Source: an uncultured Kiritimatiellota bacterium (GTDB lineage: Bacteria > Verrucomicrobiota > Kiritimatiellia > RFP12 > DVOR01). Taken from it: DNA of 64,000 nt. The translations under genes were made by a program, and so were the position numbers. Under the pieces are notes generated by a model. It was not told the origin of the DNA and searched no databases. It saw only the letters and a program-made list of their open reading frames with translations. This document shows positions 50,848 through 58,180 of this stretch, piece after piece; position 1 is the stretch's first letter, and the number at the start of each line of letters is the position of its first letter. The DNA is taken from NCBI GenBank assembly GCA_944389565.1, contig CALXMV010000007.1, positions 1 through 64,000 on the forward strand, in the 5' to 3' direction.

Positions 50848-51686
50848 TCAATCGAGAGGAGGTTGTCCACCACGGCCATGAAGGCCTTGGCGGCGGGGGA
50901 ATCCGGGCAGGTCGCCACGAAGGGCCGGCCCTCGTCGCCGCTCTCGCCGATTTCCGTGGCGATGGGCAGCTTGCCGAGGAAGGGCAACGCGTAGCGTTTG
51001 GCGAGCGCCTCGCCGCCGCCGGTCTTGAAGATGGGGGTGAAGGTGCCGCAATGCGGGCAGGTGAAGCCGCTCATGTTCTCCACCACGCCCGCGATCCGCA
51101 TCCCCAGCTGATTGCAGAAGGAGATGGACTTGCTCACGTCGAGCGTCGCCACCTGTTGGGGGGTCGTCACCAAAATCGCCTCGGCCCCGGGGATCAGCTG
51201 GCAGACGGAGAGCGGCTCGTCGCCGGTGCCGGGGGGGCAGTCGACGATGAGATAATCCAAGTCGCCCCAGCGAACCTCGCCGATGAACTGCTTGATCACG
51301 CCGGCCTTCAGCGGCCCGCGCCAGACGATCGGCTCATCCTCCTTCTCCAGGATGAGGCCGGTGGACATCACCTTCAGCCCCTCAGGCGTCTCGCTCGGCA
51401 CCAATTTCTCGCCGTCGCCCATCGCCCGCTGCCCCTGCAGCCCCAGGATTTTCGGGATGCTCGGCCCGTGCACGTCCACGTCCAGCAAACCCACCGCCTG
51501 TCCGCGCAGACGCAAGCCGAGCGCCAGATTGGCCGCCACCGTGCTCTTGCCCACGCCGCCCTTGCCCGAAAGCACCACGAACACATGCCGGATCTTCGCC
51601 AGCGTGGGCTTCACCGGATCCTCTTTCGGGGCGGAGCATCCGCCCTTGCTCGCGCACGCCGCGCAATTACCGTCGCAATCCGCCAT
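50844..51686 (-). CDS. Mrp/NBP35-family Fe-S cluster carrier ATPase
   Basis: 280-aa P-loop ATPase that holds and hands over Fe-S clusters. The deviant Walker A is S40-G-K-G-G-V-G-K-S-T49. An N-terminal Cys group (C4-x3-C8-x2-C11-x5-C17) as in NBP35 and anaerobe Mrp proteins is present, and C-P-H-C near 227-230 is the dimer-site C-x-x-C. D-V-D-V-H-G-P-S near 68 and D-C-P-P-G-T-G near 145 complete the family. AAGGAG is well placed before the ATG at 51686. First of six genes joined by five successive 4-nt overlaps. Confidence 0.93.
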   Translation of the reverse strand: MADCDGNCAACASKGGCSAPKEDPVKPTLAKIRHVFVVLSGKGGVGKSTVAANLALGLRLRGQAVGLLDVDVHGPSIPKILGLQGQRAMGDGEKLVPSETPEGLKVMSTGLILEKEDEPIVWRGPLKAGVIKQFIGEVRWGDLDYLIVDCPPGTGDEPLSVCQLIPGAEAILVTTPQQVATLDVSKSISFCNQLGMRIAGVVENMSGFTCPHCGTFTPIFKTGGGEALAKRYALPFLGKLPIATEIGESGDEGRPFVATCPDSPAAKAFMAVVDNLLSIE

Positions 51687-51708
51687 GACAGGCTCCTTTT
51701 CTTTCGAT

Positions 51709-52284
51709 TCAATCGTTTGGACGCGCCCCGCCGCGATAGGCCGCCACCGCCGCCGCGAATTCGGGCGTCTTGGCGTAACCGCAGCTCCTGAACTCCGGGC
51801 AGAACCCGCGATACACGCACTCGGGCACGCAGCAAGCCGCCAATTCCGGTTGGCCGCCGGCCCGCAAAGCCTCCACCACCTGCCCCCATGCCTCCCGCGT
51901 CTCCGGCGAAGCCTGCCGGCACAGCCGTTTGCGCGAGATGCTCAGGATCGCTTGGGCGTTCGCCACGCATTCATGCGTCACCGGCGTGTCTTGGCGCGAG
52001 GCGTCCCGATCCACCCCTGTGCGATCGCTCCGTTGCGTGCTCACGAAATGGTCGATCCCGAACTTGTGCCGCACCAGATGCACGCTCACCCAACTCTTCA
52101 GCCCCACCCATTTCCAGCGGAAGACCAATTGGCGGATCGGCGAATGCTCCGCCAGGAGGATCCGCTTCTTCCACGCCGACGACGGCTCCCCCGCGCCACC
52201 CTCGCGATTGATGGTGGTCCGGGCGGCGTCCGCCACATCGCGCCACGTCGAGCGCGTCCCGTAAAACTCCAGCTTCGGTGCCAT
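51709..52284 (-). CDS. ThyX-like flavin-dependent thymidylate synthase family protein
   Basis: 191 aa. The family pattern is a divergent version of R-H-R-x-x-S-x-N-x-x-S-x-R-Y: V-R-H-K-F-G-I-D-H-F-V-S-T-Q-R-S-D-R near 70-87. The W-V-G-L-K-S-W-V-S-V-H-L strand before it and the R-K-R-L-C-R-Q-A-S-P-E-T-R-E segment near 118-131 also match ThyX-like proteins of phages and anaerobes. A Cys-rich C-terminal piece (C149, C150, C154, C160, C166 approx.) is unusual for ThyX and might bind a metal. Whether it makes dTMP is open. It lies 22 nt before mrp; its -10 ends 11 nt before the ATG. Confidence 0.72.
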   Translation of the reverse strand: MAPKLEFYGTRSTWRDVADAARTTINREGGAGEPSSAWKKRILLAEHSPIRQLVFRWKWVGLKSWVSVHLVRHKFGIDHFVSTQRSDRTGVDRDASRQDTPVTHECVANAQAILSISRKRLCRQASPETREAWGQVVEALRAGGQPELAACCVPECVYRGFCPEFRSCGYAKTPEFAAAVAAYRGGARPND

Positions 52285-52295
52285 AATGTTCGCTT

Positions 52296-52301
52296 ATGAT
52301 A
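52296..52301 (-). promoter_or_regulatory. -10 element of the thyX-mrp-exb operon
   Basis: Minus strand GTGG-TATCAT, hexamer at 52301-52296, 11 nt before the ATG; the leader would be about 4 nt. Confidence 0.45.
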
Positions 52302-52352
52302 CCACAATTCCTCCATGCGGAGAGGGAAAACGCACGAGAAATCGCCTGGCGC

Positions 52353-53348
52353 TCAACTGCCGCGCGGATGCGCGTCGCGATAGGTCGCGGCAAGGCGCTC
52401 CGGGGCGAGATGGGTGTAGATCTGGGTGGTGGCCGGCGAGGCGTGGCCGAGCAATTCCTGGACGACGCGCAAATCCGCGCCATGCGCGAGGAGATGGGTG
52501 GCAAAGGCGTGGCGGAGTTTGTGCGGGGAGAGATCGGGGGAAAGCCCCGCGGCCGCGAGCCAACGCTTCATGCCGCGCTCGATGGAGCGTGTGGTGAGCG
52601 GCCCGCCGGAGACGTTGAGGAAAAGCGCGCGCTCCGGCATATCCGTGCCGGGCCAGAGGAGGCGCGCCTGCGCGCGCATGGCGGCGAGGGCAAGGCAGGC
52701 AGGCTCGCCAAGAAGGCAGACCCGTTCCTTCGCCCCCTTGCCGCGCACAAGGCACTGCCCTTGGGCCAGATCGAGGCGCGCGTTGGTGAGCGCGGCGACC
52801 TCGGCGACACGCGCACCGGTGGAGTAGAGCGTCTCCAGAAGCGCGCAATCGCGCAGGAGCAGATAGCGGTCGGTCGCGGTGAGCGTCGGCGGGGCGTCGC
52901 GAAGCGCGGCGGCGGGGGCGTTGAGCAAGCGCGTCACCTCCGCTTCGGTGAGCGTGGCGGGAAGCGCCCGGTCACGTTTCGGAGGGCGCAGGCCGGCGAA
53001 CGGCGAGGCCGGGAGCGCCCCTTCGACGACAAGAAACCGGTAAAACGCGCGGAGTGCGGCGAGTTTGCGGGCGGTGGAGGTGGGCCGGGCGCCGGTGCGG
53101 GCATACGCGAGCAGAAACGCTTGGGCGTCGGAACGCGTGGCCTCGCCCCAGCGGAAAGGCGGTCCGCCGTCCTCCTCCCCCCACACGAAGGCGGCGAACT
53201 GGGCGAGGTCGCGCAGATAACTCGTGACGGTCAGCGGGCTGGCGTTGCGGGCGGCACGGAGCGCACGGGCGAATCGCTCGGCCGCCGGATCGTCGGCAAG
53301 GTCGGCGCGCGCGGGGAGGGTCTCAAGGGTGTGTTGGTTGCGGTTCAC
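52353..53348 (-). CDS. XerC/XerD-family tyrosine recombinase
   Basis: 331-aa site-specific recombinase, probably for chromosome dimer resolution. The catalytic set is complete: R in S-T-G-A-R-V-A-E near 160, K in G-K-G-A-K-E-R near 183, H-K-L-R-H near 263, H in L-G-H-A-S near 288 and Y in I-Y-T-H near 296. The N-terminal SAM-like core-binding domain spans about 15-110. The start is a GTG at 53348 overlapping the rsmD stop (GTGA). Last gene of the lepA operon. XerC, XerD or a single XerA/XerH-like enzyme cannot be told apart here; no dif site was found. Confidence 0.9.
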   Translation of the reverse strand: MNRNQHTLETLPARADLADDPAAERFARALRAARNASPLTVTSYLRDLAQFAAFVWGEEDGGPPFRWGEATRSDAQAFLLAYARTGARPTSTARKLAALRAFYRFLVVEGALPASPFAGLRPPKRDRALPATLTEAEVTRLLNAPAAALRDAPPTLTATDRYLLLRDCALLETLYSTGARVAEVAALTNARLDLAQGQCLVRGKGAKERVCLLGEPACLALAAMRAQARLLWPGTDMPERALFLNVSGGPLTTRSIERGMKRWLAAAGLSPDLSPHKLRHAFATHLLAHGADLRVVQELLGHASPATTQIYTHLAPERLAATYRDAHPRGS

Positions 53349-53908
53349 CGGCGATAGAGGAAAAGACGTGTCTTGCCGTACTGCCGATCGCGCACGCATT
53401 CGAGCCCGGGGAGCGCGGGCGGGTCGAGACGGCGGTCGCTCTCCAGGATCAGAAAGGCACCCGGCGTAAGCGCCTCCCGGGCAAGGAGCGCTTGGGCGAA
53501 AGCGACGGGGAACCCCTCCTCGTCCCACGCCGCGTAAGGTGGGTCAGCGAAAACGATGTCCCACGGGCCATGCGGCGCGAGGGCGGGCGTGGACAGCCAG
53601 GCGGCGACGTCCAACGCGTGCGGCCGCGCTTTGGCGGGGTCTGCGCCGCAGGCGGCCAAATTGGCGCGGAGCGCCTCCATCGCGACGCGCTCACGTTCCA
53701 GGAAGTCCGCGCTTGCCGCGCCTTGGCTGAGCGCCTCCAGCCCCACGGCTCCGGAGCCGGCGTAAAGGTCAAGGAAACGTTTGCCGGCAAGGATGGGGCG
53801 CAACATATCGAAAAGCGCCTCACGGACACGATCCTGCGTGGGGCGGGTGAGGGCGTTCCGCGGCGCGCGAAGGATGCGCCCGCGCCAGACACCGGCGGCG
53901 ATTTTCAT
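53345..53908 (-). CDS. rsmD: RsmD, 16S rRNA (guanine-966-N2)-methyltransferase
   Basis: 187-aa SAM methyltransferase for G966 of 16S rRNA. The family start G-R-I-L-R-A-P-R-N-A-L-T-R-P-T-Q-D-R-V-R-E (residues 10-30), L-D-L-Y-A-G-S-G-A-V-G near 46 (motif I) and D-P-P-Y near 122 (motif IV) are all present. Overlaps the upstream gene by 4 nt and xerC by 4 nt. Confidence 0.94.
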   Translation of the reverse strand: MKIAAGVWRGRILRAPRNALTRPTQDRVREALFDMLRPILAGKRFLDLYAGSGAVGLEALSQGAASADFLERERVAMEALRANLAACGADPAKARPHALDVAAWLSTPALAPHGPWDIVFADPPYAAWDEEGFPVAFAQALLAREALTPGAFLILESDRRLDPPALPGLECVRDRQYGKTRLFLYRR

Positions 53909-54513
53909 GGGGCGGTCTCCTCTGTGGGGGGCTCGGGCGGTTGCCCGGTGAGGCGGCGGAGGGTCGGCGTGTCAAACCCCTTGGCGCGCGGAAAGACGCG
54001 CTCGGAGCCGTCGGGCAGACGCACGGCCAAGGTCCGCAGCTCCTCGCAAACCATGCCCTCGGCGCCGTTGGTGTAGCGCAACGTGGGCGGCAACGAGATC
54101 GTCCGCACGCCGATGGCATAAAGCAGGGCGAAGGAGTCCAGCGCCGTGACGGTGAAGGTCTGGCCTTGGTAGGCGACCCGCTCGGGGACGACCCAATCGG
54201 CGATGCCGAAGCGAGGCCGCGTGACGATGGCATGGCCCGTGGCGTAATTCAGCCGATAGCGCGAATCGCCGATGGCGACGCCCAGGAAAAGATCGGGGTC
54301 CAGCTCCTCGTAGCGCCCGCTCAGCGCCGACGACCCCCGCAAGCCGCTCCGCCACGTCACGGAAAGCTCGCGCGGCACCACGCCCGCGAAATCGGCCACG
54401 AAATAGGCCAGAAACACCGCCAGCGACCCGCCGCCGAGCACCCAGCACGCGATGCGGTCGCGCCGAGCCCGTGCGCGCTCGCCGGGAGAGGTCGCCTGCC
54501 CGTAAACACTCAT
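53905..54513 (-). CDS. membrane-anchored protein with an LRR_5 (BspA-like) segment
   Basis: 202 aa. One membrane helix (about 24-44) then an exported part. The stretch V-V-P-E-R-V-A-Y-Q-G-Q-T-F-T-V-T-A-L (near 107-124) and I-S-L-P-P-T-L (near 139-145) are the framework of BspA-type leucine-rich repeats, but only about one and a half repeats are seen. Function unknown. It is joined by ATGA overlaps to pdxA and rsmD. Confidence 0.68.
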   Translation of the reverse strand: MSVYGQATSPGERARARRDRIACWVLGGGSLAVFLAYFVADFAGVVPRELSVTWRSGLRGSSALSGRYEELDPDLFLGVAIGDSRYRLNYATGHAIVTRPRFGIADWVVPERVAYQGQTFTVTALDSFALLYAIGVRTISLPPTLRYTNGAEGMVCEELRTLAVRLPDGSERVFPRAKGFDTPTLRRLTGQPPEPPTEETAP

Positions 54514-55454
54514 GCGGTGAGCCTCCGCGCATGACGGATCGCCGCAATCATGCTGGCGGCGTCGGCACGCCCCTGCCAGGCCAGCGCGAAGGCCGTACCA
54601 TGATCGGGGCTCGTGCGCACGAAGGGCAACCCCAGCGTGACATTCACGCCCTCGGCGAAGGCCGCGGACTTGAACGGGATCAGCCCCTGATCGTGATACA
54701 TCGCCACAAAGCCGTCGAAACGCCCCGGGTCCGCCGCCGGCGTGAAGGCCGTGTCCGGCACGAGCGGTCCCTCCCAGTCGGCCAGCGCCGTGGCCTCGGC
54801 CATCGCCGGGCGGATGACACGCGCCTCCTCGTCGCCAAAAGCCCCATCCTCGCCCGCGTGCGGGTTCAGCGCCAGCACGCCGATGCGCGGACGCCGCCCG
54901 ACCAGCCGCCCCAACGCCGGCGCGAAGTCGCCGAAGACCCGCAGGAGACGCTCACGCGTGACGAGCCCCGGCACCTCGCGCAAGGCGCAATGGATCGTGA
55001 CCAACGCCATCGCCAGACCCGGCGCGAAGAAGGCCATCGTCGCCTCCTGACGCCCGCACAGCCGCGCCAGAAGCTCCGTGTGCCCCGGCACGTCATGCCC
55101 GGCCAGGCGCAAGGCCGCCTTGCTGAAAGGCGCCGTCACCACGGCACGGACACGCCCGGCCAAGGCGTCCCGCCCCGCGGCCGCCACGCACGCATGGGCC
55201 AAGGCCCCCGTCGCCGCCTGGTTGCGCCCCGGCTCGACCGCCTCGGGCGGGACGGCCAAAGGTTGCTCGCGCCAAGCGATGCCCGCCCCCTCGGGCACAG
55301 GCACGCCGGCCGCGGCGCAGGCCCGCGCGAAAAGGGCACGGTGGGTGTAAATCACGAATCGCTCGTTCGGGAAGGCCGCGACGGCCCGCGCGACGATCTC
55401 GGGCCCGATGCCCGCGCAATCGCCGCCGGTGATCGCCAAGGGAAGCGTCTCCAT
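54510..55454 (-). CDS. pdxA: PdxA, 4-hydroxythreonine-4-phosphate dehydrogenase
   Basis: Step in the DXP-dependent pyridoxal phosphate route. 314-aa metal- and NAD-dependent dehydrogenase with T-G-G-D-C-A-G-I-G-P-E near 10, the V-T-A-P-F-S-K-A-A segment near 106, H-T-E-L-L-A near 124, N-P-H-A-G-E near 196 and M-Y-H-D-Q-G-L-I near 246 carrying metal ligands, then T-S-P-D-H-G-T-A near 280. Starts 6 nt after the DUF212 gene. pdxJ is not in the window. Confidence 0.94.
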   Translation of the reverse strand: METLPLAITGGDCAGIGPEIVARAVAAFPNERFVIYTHRALFARACAAAGVPVPEGAGIAWREQPLAVPPEAVEPGRNQAATGALAHACVAAAGRDALAGRVRAVVTAPFSKAALRLAGHDVPGHTELLARLCGRQEATMAFFAPGLAMALVTIHCALREVPGLVTRERLLRVFGDFAPALGRLVGRRPRIGVLALNPHAGEDGAFGDEEARVIRPAMAEATALADWEGPLVPDTAFTPAADPGRFDGFVAMYHDQGLIPFKSAAFAEGVNVTLGLPFVRTSPDHGTAFALAWQGRADAASMIAAIRHARRLTA

Positions 55455-55460
55455 GCGGCC

Positions 55461-55958
55461 TCAGGGATGGGGGGCGACGAAGAGCGCCCACAGGTTCATG
55501 ACGACGATGGCGACGAGCGTGCCGGTGACCATGCCACCGAAAACCTCGGTGCGGGTGTGGCCGAGCATCTCCTTGAGGGGCTTGGCGGAGAAACGGCGCT
55601 CGTGGAAGAGTTGGCGGGTGATGGTGTTGAGCAGGCGGGCCTGTTGGCCGGCGGCGCGGCGGACGGTCGCGGCGTCGAACATCGTGATGGCGGCGACGAC
55701 GGAGGCGACGATGGTGACCGGCGCGTCCCATCCCTGCCCGATGCCGAGGGAGACGAAGACGCCGGTGACGAGCGCGGAGTGCGCGCTGGGCATCCCGCCG
55801 GTGCTGGTGAGGTAGGTGAAGTCGAGGCTTTTGGTGCGAAGCGCACCGCGGGTCATCTTGATCGTCTGGGCGACGCACCACCCCATGAACCCGCACCAGA
55901 AATACGGGTTGAGGAAATAGCGCCAGAAGTCGTAGGCGAGAGGGGCTTCTTCGGGCAT
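55461..55958 (-). CDS. DUF212 divergent PAP2-family membrane protein
   Basis: 165-aa membrane protein of the DUF212/YuiD family. The PAP2-like motifs are G-G-M-P-S-A-H-S-A near 55 and G-H-T-R-T-E-V-F-G-G near 133, both typical. Four or so hydrophobic segments. Enzyme activity in this family has not been settled as far as I know. Starts 1 nt after lepA, ends 6 nt before pdxA. Confidence 0.9.
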   Translation of the reverse strand: MPEEAPLAYDFWRYFLNPYFWCGFMGWCVAQTIKMTRGALRTKSLDFTYLTSTGGMPSAHSALVTGVFVSLGIGQGWDAPVTIVASVVAAITMFDAATVRRAAGQQARLLNTITRQLFHERRFSAKPLKEMLGHTRTEVFGGMVTGTLVAIVVMNLWALFVAPHP

Positions 55959-55959
55959 G

Positions 55960-57789
55960 TCACTTATCCTCCGAGGAGCCTTTGAGCACGGCGATGAAGG
56001 CCGACTGCGGCACGTTGACGGTGCCGAACTCCTTCATGCGCTTCTTGCCTTCGGCCTGTTTCTTGAGGAGTTTCTGCTTGCGCGTGACGTCGCCGCCATA
56101 GAGTTTGGCGGTGACGTCCTTGCGGAACGGACGGATGTCCTCACGGGCGATGATGGTGCGCCCGATGCAGGCCTGCACGGGGATCTTGAACATGTGCGGC
56201 GGGATCGTCTCGCTCAGCGCCTTGCACATCTGCTTGCCGCGGGCGACGGCGCGGTCGCGATGGACCATGCAGGCGAAGGCGTCCACCGGCTCGCCGTTGA
56301 GCAGGATGTCCAGGCGCACGATGTCGCTGGCCTGGTAACCGTGCGGCTCATAATCCATCGAGGCATAACCGCGGGAGATGGATTTGAGCGTGTCGTGGAA
56401 ATCGATGAGGATTTCGTTGAGCGGCAGGATGCAGGTGAGGATCACGCGCTGGGCGTCGAGCGTCTCGGTGCCGTCGACCACGCCCCGACGCTCCATCACC
56501 AGGCGCATGATGTCGCCGATGCACGCGCTCATGGTGATGATGCGGGCCTTGATCATCGGCTCCTCGATCGTCTCGATGCGCGTGGGGTCGGGCAAGAGCA
56601 CGGGGTTGTCGATCTCCTGCACGGAGCCGTCCTTGAGCGTGACGCGGTAGATGACGGCCGGATGCGTGTTGATGATGTCGAGCTGGAACTCGCGCCGCAG
56701 CCGCTCCTGCACCACCTCCATATGCAACAACCCGAGGAAGCCGCACCGGAAGCCGAAGCCCAACGCCGCCGAACTCTCCGCATGGAAGGTGAAGGCGCTG
56801 TCGTTCAGGTGTAGCTTCTCCAACCCCGCGCGCACCTTGTTGTACTCGTCCGTCGAAACCGGGTAAATGCCGCAGAAGACCGTCGGATGGATCTCCTTGA
56901 ACCCGTGCAGCGGCTCCTCTGCGCCGTCCCGCTGACTCGTGAGCGTGTCGCCCACCTTGATCTCCGCCGGGTCCTTGATCGCCCCCACGATGTAGCCCAC
57001 CTGCCCAGGCTCCAGCACCTCCACCGGCTTCTGCGACGGCGAGAAGATCCCCACCTCCTTCACCGGCGTCGTCAGCCCCGTGGACATGAAGCGCAACGCG
57101 TCCCCCGCACGGATCGCCCCATCCACCACCCGCACATAGGTGATCACCCCGCGATACACGTCGAAGACCGAATCGAAGACCAAAGCGCGCAAAGGCCCCT
57201 CCGCGCTCCCCGTCTTCGGCGGCGGCACCCGGCGCACCACCTCTTCCAGCACCTCCGGCACCCCCACCCCCGTCTTCGCCGAGATCTGCATCCGCGGATC
57301 CACAGGGATCCCCAGCACATCCTCGATCTGATGGATCACCCCCGGCACGTCCGCGCTCGGCAGATCCACCTTGTTCAGCACCGGGATGATCTCCAGATCC
57401 GCGTCGATCGCCAGATACGCGTTGGCCACCGTCTGCGCCTCCACCCCCTGCGCCGCGTCCACCACCAAAATCGCCCCCTCGCACGCCCCCATCGCGCGGC
57501 TCACCTCATAGGCGAAATCCACGTGCCCGGGCGTGTCGATCAGATTGAAACGGTAACGCTTCCCGTCCCGCGCCGTGTACTCCATCGTCACCGGATGGCT
57601 CTTGATTGTGATCCCCCGCTCCCGCTCCAAATCCATCGCGTCGAGCGTCTGCTCCTTGAGCTGGCGCGGGTCGATGGCCTTCGTCAGCTCCAGGATGCGA
57701 TCCGAAAGCGTGGTCTTGCCATGGTCGATATGCGCGATGATGCAGAAATTCCGCGTACGCGCCAAATCCGTCGCATAATCCTTCGTCAT
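55960..57789 (-). CDS. lepA: LepA (elongation factor 4)
   Basis: 609-aa ribosomal GTPase. G1 A-H-I-D-H-G-K-T-T, G2 with R-G-I-T-I near 57, G3 D-T-P-G-H near 84 and G4 N-K-V-D near 138 are visible, followed by EF-G-like domains and the LepA-specific C-terminal domain (A-K-L-Y-G-G-D-V-T-R-K-Q-K-L-L-K near 570). Length is close to E. coli. The frame continues upstream of the ATG at 57789, but that region lies beyond the -10 TATAAT, which ends only 6 nt before this ATG, so a leaderless message is predicted. First gene of a six-gene operon to xerC. Confidence 0.97.
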   Translation of the reverse strand: MTKDYATDLARTRNFCIIAHIDHGKTTLSDRILELTKAIDPRQLKEQTLDAMDLERERGITIKSHPVTMEYTARDGKRYRFNLIDTPGHVDFAYEVSRAMGACEGAILVVDAAQGVEAQTVANAYLAIDADLEIIPVLNKVDLPSADVPGVIHQIEDVLGIPVDPRMQISAKTGVGVPEVLEEVVRRVPPPKTGSAEGPLRALVFDSVFDVYRGVITYVRVVDGAIRAGDALRFMSTGLTTPVKEVGIFSPSQKPVEVLEPGQVGYIVGAIKDPAEIKVGDTLTSQRDGAEEPLHGFKEIHPTVFCGIYPVSTDEYNKVRAGLEKLHLNDSAFTFHAESSAALGFGFRCGFLGLLHMEVVQERLRREFQLDIINTHPAVIYRVTLKDGSVQEIDNPVLLPDPTRIETIEEPMIKARIITMSACIGDIMRLVMERRGVVDGTETLDAQRVILTCILPLNEILIDFHDTLKSISRGYASMDYEPHGYQASDIVRLDILLNGEPVDAFACMVHRDRAVARGKQMCKALSETIPPHMFKIPVQACIGRTIIAREDIRPFRKDVTAKLYGGDVTRKQKLLKKQAEGKKRMKEFGTVNVPQSAFIAVLKGSSEDK

Positions 57790-57795
57790 GCTCCC

Positions 57796-57804
57796 ATTAT
57801 AGCA
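57796..57804 (-). promoter_or_regulatory. lepA extended -10, leaderless start predicted
   Basis: Minus strand TTTGC-TATAAT, hexamer at 57801-57796; the six bases GGGAGC separate it from the ATG at 57789. Confidence 0.68.
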
Positions 57805-57881
57805 AATCGGCTGGGGCCGTGGACAACCGCCACGGTCTCGGCCCATGGGGCGGCAGGCCCCCACGGCGCCGCTTTATTTGC

Positions 57882-57911
57882 TTGCAAGGGGGGGAGGAAA
57901 TCGGATAGACT
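57882..57911 (+). promoter_or_regulatory. promoter of the sensory hydrogenase operon
   Basis: TTGCAA (57882-57887), 18-nt spacer, TAGACT (57906-57911). The leader of about 16 nt holds AAGGAGA before the ATG at 57934. Confidence 0.55.
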
Positions 57912-57933
57912 AGAGGCAATCAAGGAGAGAGCG

Positions 57934-58179
57934 ATGGTCAAGGTGACGATTTGCATGGGCAGCTCCTGCTTTTCGCGCGGGAACAGCAAGAACCTGGAGG
58001 CGGTGCGGGCATGGCTCGCGGCGCACGACAGGGAGGACGCGGTGGTCCTGCGCGGCTGCAGGTGCGGCGGGCTTTGCGGTGAGGGGCCGAACATCTGGAT
58101 CGACGAGGTGTGCCACAGCGGGGTGACGCCGGAGGCCGTGCCGGGGCTCTTGGCCAAGGCATTCGGGGAGGAGGCGTGA
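57934..58179 (+). CDS. [2Fe-2S] thioredoxin-like ferredoxin
   Basis: 81 aa. Cys pattern C7-x4-C12 (C-M-G-S-S-C) and a second pair in C-R-C-G-G-L-C-G near 42-48 (C-x3-C with one extra Cys) fit the thioredoxin-like [2Fe-2S] fold found in NuoE, HndA and HoxE. The chain is the minimal domain only. AAGGAGA lies about 6 nt before the ATG at 57934. It ends 1 nt before the hydrogenase ATG, so it most likely passes electrons to or from that protein. An upstream extension of the frame runs antisense through lepA and is not real. Confidence 0.88.
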   Translation: MVKVTICMGSSCFSRGNSKNLEAVRAWLAAHDREDAVVLRGCRCGGLCGEGPNIWIDEVCHSGVTPEAVPGLLAKAFGEEA

Positions 58180-58180
58180 G

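Noticed and set aside
56887-58179. 430-codon version of the [2Fe-2S] protein reaching back into lepA
   Set aside because: Runs antisense through lepA with an Arg/His/Pro-rich translation; the ATG at 57934 has a proper AAGGAGA site.
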